Shown here piece by piece: positions 59,320-64,000 of a stretch of DNA of 64,000 nucleotides. A program made the translations under genes and the position numbers. The stretch is from Delftia tsuruhatensis (GTDB taxonomy: Bacteria; Pseudomonadota; Gammaproteobacteria; Burkholderiales; Burkholderiaceae_C): assembly GCF_903815225.1 (NCBI RefSeq), contig NZ_LR813084.1:910501-974500 (forward strand), read 5' to 3'. The notes below the pieces were generated by a model. The model was not told where the DNA came from, did no database searches, and worked only from the letters and a program-made list of their open reading frames with translations. Within the stretch, counting starts at the first letter, position 1. Each line of letters starts with the position of its first letter.

Positions 59320-59991
59320 ATGACGACCGAACCCACAAGCCCCTGCATCCTGGTGACCGGCTTCGAGCCGTTCGAGCAGGACCCTGTCAATCCCTCGTGG
59401 GAAGTGGCGCGTGCCCTGCATGGCGAGACCGTGGCCGGCGCCACCGTCCACGGCCTGCAGCTGCGCTGCGTGTTCGGCGAGTCGCTGCGCCAGCTGCAGG
59501 AGGCACTGGCGCAACTGCAGCCGGTGCTGGTCATCAGCCTGGGCCTGGCGGGCGGCCGCAGCGAGTTCACGCCCGAGCGCGTGGCCATCAATATCGACGA
59601 CGCCCGCATTCCCGACCATGCGGCGCGCCAGCCTGTGGACCAGGTGGTGATCCCGGGCGCGCCCGCCGCGTACTTTTCCACGCTGCCCATCAAGGCCGTG
59701 GTGCATAACCTGCGCGCGCGCGGCATTCCGTCTTCCGTGTCCAACACGGCGGGCACCTTTGTCTGCAACCACGTGTTTTTCGCGCTCATGCACTGGCTGG
59801 CCCAGGGCAAGGCGGCGCCGGGCGCGCGTGGCGGCTTCATCCACGTGCCGGCCCTGCCCGAGCAGGCAGCGCGCAAGCCGGGCATGCCCAGCATGTGCCT
59901 GGCCGACCAGGTGGCTGCCGTGCGCGAGACCATTCGCACGGCCCTGACCGTGACCCAGGATCTGAAGGAAAACGCCGGCCAGCTGCACTGA
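59320..59991 (+). CDS. pcp: Pyrrolidone-carboxylate peptidase (Pcp)
   Basis: 223-residue cysteine peptidase (C15) that removes N-terminal pyroglutamate from peptides. [20 protein letters not shown] opens the domain; the catalytic triad is visible as Glu in [12 protein letters not shown], Cys in [13 protein letters not shown] and His in [12 protein letters not shown]. Typical length. It would generate 5-oxoproline for the Pxp enzymes encoded next. Confidence 0.94.
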   Translation: MTTEPTSPCILVTGFEPFEQDPVNPSWEVARALHGETVAGATVHGLQLRCVFGESLRQLQEALAQLQPVLVISLGLAGGRSEFTPERVAINIDDARIPDHAARQPVDQVVIPGAPAAYFSTLPIKAVVHNLRARGIPSSVSNTAGTFVCNHVFFALMHWLAQGKAAPGARGGFIHVPALPEQAARKPGMPSMCLADQVAAVRETIRTALTVTQDLKENAGQLH

Positions 59992-60025
59992 GAGCCTGTG
60001 CACCGAGTCCGGCGAGGAGAGAACG

Positions 60026-60784
60026 ATGAAAATTGACCTGAACAGTGATCTTGGCGAGAGCCTGGGCGGATGGCGCATGGGCGACGACGCCGCCATGCTC
60101 GACATCGTCAGCAGCGCCAACGTGGCCTGCGGATTCCATGCCGGCGACCCGGCAGGCATCCTGGAGACGCTCAAGGCTGCCCGCGAGCGCGGCGCCATGG
60201 TGGGCGCCCATGTGTCCTATCCCGACCTCGTCGGCTTCGGCCGGCGCAACATGGATGTGGCCAGCGCCGACCTGGTGGCCGGCGTCATCTACCAGATCGG
60301 TGCGCTGCAGGGCCTGGCCCGCGTGGCCGGCACCGAGGTGCGCTACGTCAAGCCACACGGCGCGCTCTACAACACCATCGCCCACGACAGGCGCCAGGCC
60401 ACCGACGTGATCACGGCCATGCGCGCCATCGACCCCAGCCTGGTGCTGGTGGCGCTGGCCGGCTCGCCCCTGATCGACTGGGCGCGCGATGCGGGCCTGA
60501 CCGTGGTGGCCGAGGCCTTTGCCGACCGCGGCTACACGCCCGAGGGCACCCTGGTTTCGCGCCGCGATCCGGGCGCCGTGCTGCACGATGTGGACCAGAT
60601 CGCCGCGCGCATGCTGTCCCTGGTGCGAGACGGCGTGGTCGAGGCCGTCGATGGCAGCCTGGTGCGCATTGCCGCCGACTCCATCTGCGTGCACGGCGAC
60701 AGCCCCGGTGCCGTGGCCATTGCACGCCACCTGCGCGAGCGATTCGAGCAGGAGGGCGTGCGCATTTCCTCCTTCGTGGGCTGA
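60026..60784 (+). CDS. pxpA: 5-oxoprolinase subunit A (PxpA, LamB/YcsF family)
   Basis: 252-residue protein with all LamB/YcsF marks: [20 protein letters not shown] at the N-terminus, [31 protein letters not shown] and [17 protein letters not shown]. With PxpB and PxpC it opens 5-oxoproline to glutamate using ATP. AGGAGAGAACG precedes ATG 60026; 9 nt separate it from the PxpB-C gene. Confidence 0.94.
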   Translation: MKIDLNSDLGESLGGWRMGDDAAMLDIVSSANVACGFHAGDPAGILETLKAARERGAMVGAHVSYPDLVGFGRRNMDVASADLVAGVIYQIGALQGLARVAGTEVRYVKPHGALYNTIAHDRRQATDVITAMRAIDPSLVLVALAGSPLIDWARDAGLTVVAEAFADRGYTPEGTLVSRRDPGAVLHDVDQIAARMLSLVRDGVVEAVDGSLVRIAADSICVHGDSPGAVAIARHLRERFEQEGVRISSFVG

Positions 60785-60793
60785 GGGCACACC

Positions 60794-62389
60794 ATGCGTT
60801 TCCTACCCGTCAATCGCCAGGCCCTGATGGTGGAGCTGGCCGACCTGGATGAGACCCTGGCCCTGCTGGGCTCGCTGCAGCGCGATCCCATCGCCGGGGT
60901 GCAGGAGCTGGTGCCCGCCGCGCGCACGGTGCTCGTGCAGTTCGCGCCCACGCAAGTGGGCGTGGCCGAGCTGGTGCGCCGCATCGCCGCGCGCGACCTG
61001 GGCCAGCGTGCCGAGCGCAGCGACGTGCTGGTCGAGATTCCCGTGCACTATGACGGCGAAGACCTGGCCGACGTGGCGCAACTGCTGGGCATCACGCCCG
61101 AGGAAGTCGTGCGCCGCCACACGGGCAGCGAATACGCCGTGGCCTTCACGGGCTTCGCGCCCGGCTTCGCCTACCTCAGCGGGGGCGATCCGATCTTCAA
61201 CGTGCCGCGCCGCAGCACGCCGCGCACGCGCGTGCCGGCCGGCTCGGTGGCGCTGGGCGGCACGTTCAGCGCCGTCTATCCCCAGGCCAGCCCCGGCGGC
61301 TGGCAACTGATAGGCCGCACCTCGGCTCGCATGTGGGACCTGGCGCGCGCGCTGCCCGCGCTGCTGCAGCCCGGCTACCGCGTGCGCTTCGTCGATGCGG
61401 CCGGCATGGCCCAGGTGGATGACGCGCCCGCGCCCGCCGTGGCGCAGGCCGTGCCGCATGAAGGCAATGCACTGCGCGTCAAGGCGACGGGCTTGATGAC
61501 GCTGTTCCAGGACCGGGGCCGCCTGGGCCAGGCCGGGCAGGGCGTCTCGGCCTCGGGCGCCATGGACCAGGCGGCCTTCAAGGCCGCCAACCGCCTGGTG
61601 GGCAACCCCAGCGATCTGCCCGTGCTCGAAACCGTGGGCGGCGGCCTGTCCCTGCAAAGCCGGGGCGACACCGTGGTCGCCGTCACGGGCGCCGATGCGC
61701 CGCTGACCGTGACCACCCAGGCGGGCCGGCGCTGGAACGTGGCGCGCTACCAGGCCGTGGCCCTGGCCGATGGCGACCAGCTGTCCATAGCCCAGCCCGT
61801 GGCCGGTGCACGCTGCTATGTGGCCGTGCGCGGCGGCTTCGCGGTCACGCCCGTGCTGGGCAGCGCCTGCACGGACACGCTGGCCCACGTCGGCCCGGCA
61901 CCGCTGGCCGTGGGCCAGGTCCTGCCCTTGCGTCCCGCAGGGCGCATGGCCGTGGCCAGCCCCGAACTGCCCCCCGAATCCCTGCCCGTGGCCGGCCAGG
62001 ATGTGGTGCTGGACGTGGAACTGGGCCCGCGCACCGACTGGTTCACGCCCGAGGCCGTGGCCCTGCTGGCCACCCAGCGCTGGCAGGTCACGCCGCAATC
62101 GAACCGCGTGGGCCTGCGCCTGGCGGGCGAGCAGCCGCTGGCGCGCGCCGTCGCGGGCGAGCTGCCCAGCGAAGGCACGCCGCTGGGCGCCATCCAGGTG
62201 CCGCCCAGCGGCCAGCCCGTGCTGTTCCTGGCCGACCATCCGCTCACGGGCGGCTACCCCGTGATCGGCTGCGTGGCGCCGCACCACCTGGACCGGGCGG
62301 GCCAGATCCCCGTGGGCGCCTGGATCCGCTTCAACCCCATCCGCGCCTTCGAGGAATACCAGCCCGGCGCCCAGGGTTCGACGAACTGA
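60794..62389 (+). CDS. pxpBC: 5-oxoprolinase subunits B and C fused (PxpB-PxpC, KipI-KipA)
   Basis: 531-residue fusion. Residues ~1-205 are PxpB/KipI-like ([70 protein letters not shown]); ~225-525 are PxpC/KipA-like ([73 protein letters not shown]). In many bacteria these are two genes. The KipA-KipI unit is homologous to the carboxyltransferase domain of urea carboxylase, relevant to the biotin carboxylase 17 nt downstream. Confidence 0.93.
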   Translation: MRFLPVNRQALMVELADLDETLALLGSLQRDPIAGVQELVPAARTVLVQFAPTQVGVAELVRRIAARDLGQRAERSDVLVEIPVHYDGEDLADVAQLLGITPEEVVRRHTGSEYAVAFTGFAPGFAYLSGGDPIFNVPRRSTPRTRVPAGSVALGGTFSAVYPQASPGGWQLIGRTSARMWDLARALPALLQPGYRVRFVDAAGMAQVDDAPAPAVAQAVPHEGNALRVKATGLMTLFQDRGRLGQAGQGVSASGAMDQAAFKAANRLVGNPSDLPVLETVGGGLSLQSRGDTVVAVTGADAPLTVTTQAGRRWNVARYQAVALADGDQLSIAQPVAGARCYVAVRGGFAVTPVLGSACTDTLAHVGPAPLAVGQVLPLRPAGRMAVASPELPPESLPVAGQDVVLDVELGPRTDWFTPEAVALLATQRWQVTPQSNRVGLRLAGEQPLARAVAGELPSEGTPLGAIQVPPSGQPVLFLADHPLTGGYPVIGCVAPHHLDRAGQIPVGAWIRFNPIRAFEEYQPGAQGSTN

Positions 62390-62406
62390 ATACTGAAGGA
62401 ATTGCG

Positions 62407-64000
62407 ATGAAGAAAGTCCTGATTGCCAACCGTGGCGAGATCGCGGTGCGCATCGCCCGTGCCTGTGCCGACTACGGCGTGAAGTCCGTGGCCGTCTATG
62501 CCGACGCCGATATCGACGCCCTGCATGTGCGCATGGCCGACGAAGCCCATGGCCTCGACGGCGAGCGCCCCGCCGACACCTACCTGAACATCGCCAAGCT
62601 CATCGCCATCGCGCACAAGAGCGGCGCCGACGCCGTGCACCCCGGCTATGGCTTCCTGTCGGAGAGCGAAGCCTTCGCACGCGCCGTGCTCGATGCCGGC
62701 CTGCGCTGGATCGGCCCCACGCCCGAGACCATCGCCAAGCTGGGCGACAAGGTCGAGGCGCGCAAGATCGCCCTGCAGGTCGGCGCCCCCCTGGTGGCCG
62801 GCACGCCCGATCCGGTCAAGGAGGCCGGCGAAGTGCTGGCCTTTGCCGAGCAGCATGGCCTGCCCATCATCATCAAGGCGGCCTTCGGCGGTGGTGGCCG
62901 GGGCATGAAGATCGCCTGGCGCATGGACGAGGTCGAGGAGCTCTACCACTCCGCCGTGCGCGAGGCCGTCACGGCCTTTGGCCGCGGCGAATGCTTCGTC
63001 GAGCAGTTCCTGGACCGGCCCCGCCACATCGAGGCCCAGGTGCTGGCCGACACCCACGGCAACGTGGTCGTGCTGGGCACGCGCGACTGCTCGCTGCAGC
63101 GGCGCAACCAGAAGCTGGTCGAGGAGGCCCCGGCCCCCTTCCTCAGCGACGACCAGCGCCAGCGCATCCACGCGGCGGCGCGCGACATCTGCGCGGCTGC
63201 CGGCTATGTGAGCGCGGGCACCGTGGAGTTCCTGTTGAGCCAGTCCGGCGCCATCTCCTTCCTGGAGGTCAACACGCGCCTGCAGGTCGAACACCCCGTG
63301 ACCGAGCAGACCACGGGCGTGGACCTGGTGATCGAGCAGCTGCGCGTGGCCGACGGCCTGCCCCTGTCCCTCACCGAGACGCCCGCGCCGCTGGGTCACT
63401 CCATCGAGTTCCGCATCAACGCCGAGGACGTGGGCCGGGGCTTCCTGCCCACGCCCGGCCCTGTCGTGCGCTTCGATCCGCCTTCAGGCCCCGGCGTGCG
63501 CCTGGACACGGGCGTGCAGGCCGGCTCGTTGGTGCCGGGCAGCTTCGACTCGCTGATGGCCAAGCTCATCGTCAGCGGTGCCACGCGCGAACAGGCCCTG
63601 GCCCGCGCACGCCGCGCGCTGGCCGAGTTCCGCATCGAGGGCCTGTCCTCGGTGCTGCCCTTCCACCGCGCCGTCATCGGTCATCGCGACTTCACGGGCG
63701 AGGACGGCTTCAAGGTCCACACGCGCTGGATCGAGTCCGACTTCGCCGAGCCCCTGGCCGCCGCCGTGCGCGCCGAGCCGCTTCCCGATGCCAGCCTGGT
63801 GCGCTGCGCGGTCGAGATCGACGGGCGGCGTGTGTCGCTGGGGCTGCCTGCGGTGTTGCTGCAGGGGCTGGCATCGGCTGGCGGTGGCGTGGCTGCCGCG
63901 CCTGCGGCCGAATCTTGCGTCGATCCTGCTGCCGTCACCTCGCCCATTGCCGGGAATCTGCATGCCTGGAAGGTGGCGGATGGCGATACGGTTCAGGAGG
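62407..64000 (+). CDS. accC: Biotin carboxylase / biotinyl subunit, truncated by window end
   Basis: 531 codons are present and the gene runs off the right edge. Biotin carboxylase: [34 protein letters not shown], the ATP-grasp loop [32 protein letters not shown] and [20 protein letters not shown]. After ~460 residues an Ala-rich linker leads into a biotinyl domain ([20 protein letters not shown]); the MKM biotin site would be just beyond the window. This is the alpha subunit layout of acyl-CoA or urea carboxylases. In the pxp operon it is more likely to serve 5-oxoproline carboxylation than fatty-acid synthesis. Confidence 0.92.
   Translation, partial: MKKVLIANRGEIAVRIARACADYGVKSVAVYADADIDALHVRMADEAHGLDGERPADTYLNIAKLIAIAHKSGADAVHPGYGFLSESEAFARAVLDAGLRWIGPTPETIAKLGDKVEARKIALQVGAPLVAGTPDPVKEAGEVLAFAEQHGLPIIIKAAFGGGGRGMKIAWRMDEVEELYHSAVREAVTAFGRGECFVEQFLDRPRHIEAQVLADTHGNVVVLGTRDCSLQRRNQKLVEEAPAPFLSDDQRQRIHAAARDICAAAGYVSAGTVEFLLSQSGAISFLEVNTRLQVEHPVTEQTTGVDLVIEQLRVADGLPLSLTETPAPLGHSIEFRINAEDVGRGFLPTPGPVVRFDPPSGPGVRLDTGVQAGSLVPGSFDSLMAKLIVSGATREQALARARRALAEFRIEGLSSVLPFHRAVIGHRDFTGEDGFKVHTRWIESDFAEPLAAAVRAEPLPDASLVRCAVEIDGRRVSLGLPAVLLQGLASAGGGVAAAPAAESCVDPAAVTSPIAGNLHAWKVADGDTVQE

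Overview
The window is about 64 kb of GC-rich (roughly two-thirds G+C by eye), densely coded bacterial chromosome. Gene content points to a betaproteobacterium of the family Comamonadaceae, most likely Delftia or a close relative. The evidence is several orphan Bug/TctC-type periplasmic receptors, three copies of a short dispersed intergenic repeat I associate with this family, and heavy GC bias at third codon positions. The genus is an inference from gene content; no rRNA, tRNA, IS element, prophage or CRISPR array was seen.

Layout. (1) 1-2146: the tail of an unidentified gene, then two Bug receptors. (2) 2196-6760, minus: a family 2A encapsulin operon (rhodanese, serine acetyltransferase, XRE regulator, SrpI-type shell, cysteine desulfurase cargo with a ~218-residue disordered loading domain), i.e. 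a sulfur nanocompartment and its supply enzymes. (3) 6894-9832: HxlR regulator divergent from an SDR and a tautomerase, plus a third Bug receptor. (4) 10100-12313: a cupin fused to four rhodanese domains, of which only one keeps a cysteine. (5) 12314-13064: a non-coding stretch with two inverted copies of a ~260 bp repeat. (6) 13065-23029, minus: a tightly overlapping ten-gene operon for uptake and breakdown of what is probably an organosulfur amino acid (three binding proteins, FAD oxidase, aminotransferase, ABC permeases and ATPase, thiol-dioxygenase-like cupin, cystathionine lyase). A 24-bp motif upstream of this operon recurs twice in front of the cupin-rhodanese gene, so the two loci probably share a regulator.

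(7) 23244-28029: an LprI-like protein, then an NAD/ADP-ribose module (SPFH protein, NAD-kinase-like protein, NADAR, ADP-ribosylglycohydrolase) divergent from an NrtR-type Nudix repressor across two tandem operator-like palindromes. (8) 28061-31186: threo-3-hydroxyaspartate lyase-like enzyme with a YheO/DauR-type regulator, YbaK-type deacylase and CHAD protein. (9) 31240-44424: a cobalamin riboswitch and B12 uptake/cobalt insertion operon (btuB, btuF, btuC, btuD, a luciferase-like oxidoreductase, cobW, cobN, chelatase). The chelatase gene carries a textbook -1 frameshift signal (A AAA AAA, 6-nt spacer, GC stem-loop), so one gene probably yields both a small AAA+ subunit and a longer AAA+/VWA subunit.

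(10) 44435-49799: two-component system divergent from an RND efflux pump lacking its adaptor and outer-membrane partners. (11) 50019-51790: a strong promoter, a leader with a three-codon ORF and hairpin, and an ABC-F ATPase. (12) 51802-55150: a Crp/Fnr regulator divergent from a membrane-ferredoxin-class III cyclase fusion, then DUF4148 and DoxX proteins and a clear terminator. (13) 55221-64000: a 5-oxoproline locus (GntR regulator, binding protein, DUF969/DUF979 transporter, Pcp, PxpA, PxpB-PxpC fusion, biotin carboxylase cut by the window end). The neighbouring biotin carboxylase and PxpBC together look like a split urea-carboxylase-type enzyme.

Major themes are sulfur metabolism (regions 2, 4, 6), NAD/ADP-ribose homeostasis (7), cobalamin (9) and lactam/pyroglutamate use (13). 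Start sites were chosen from ribosome-binding sites, gene overlaps and family lengths; all functions are inferred from sequence alone.
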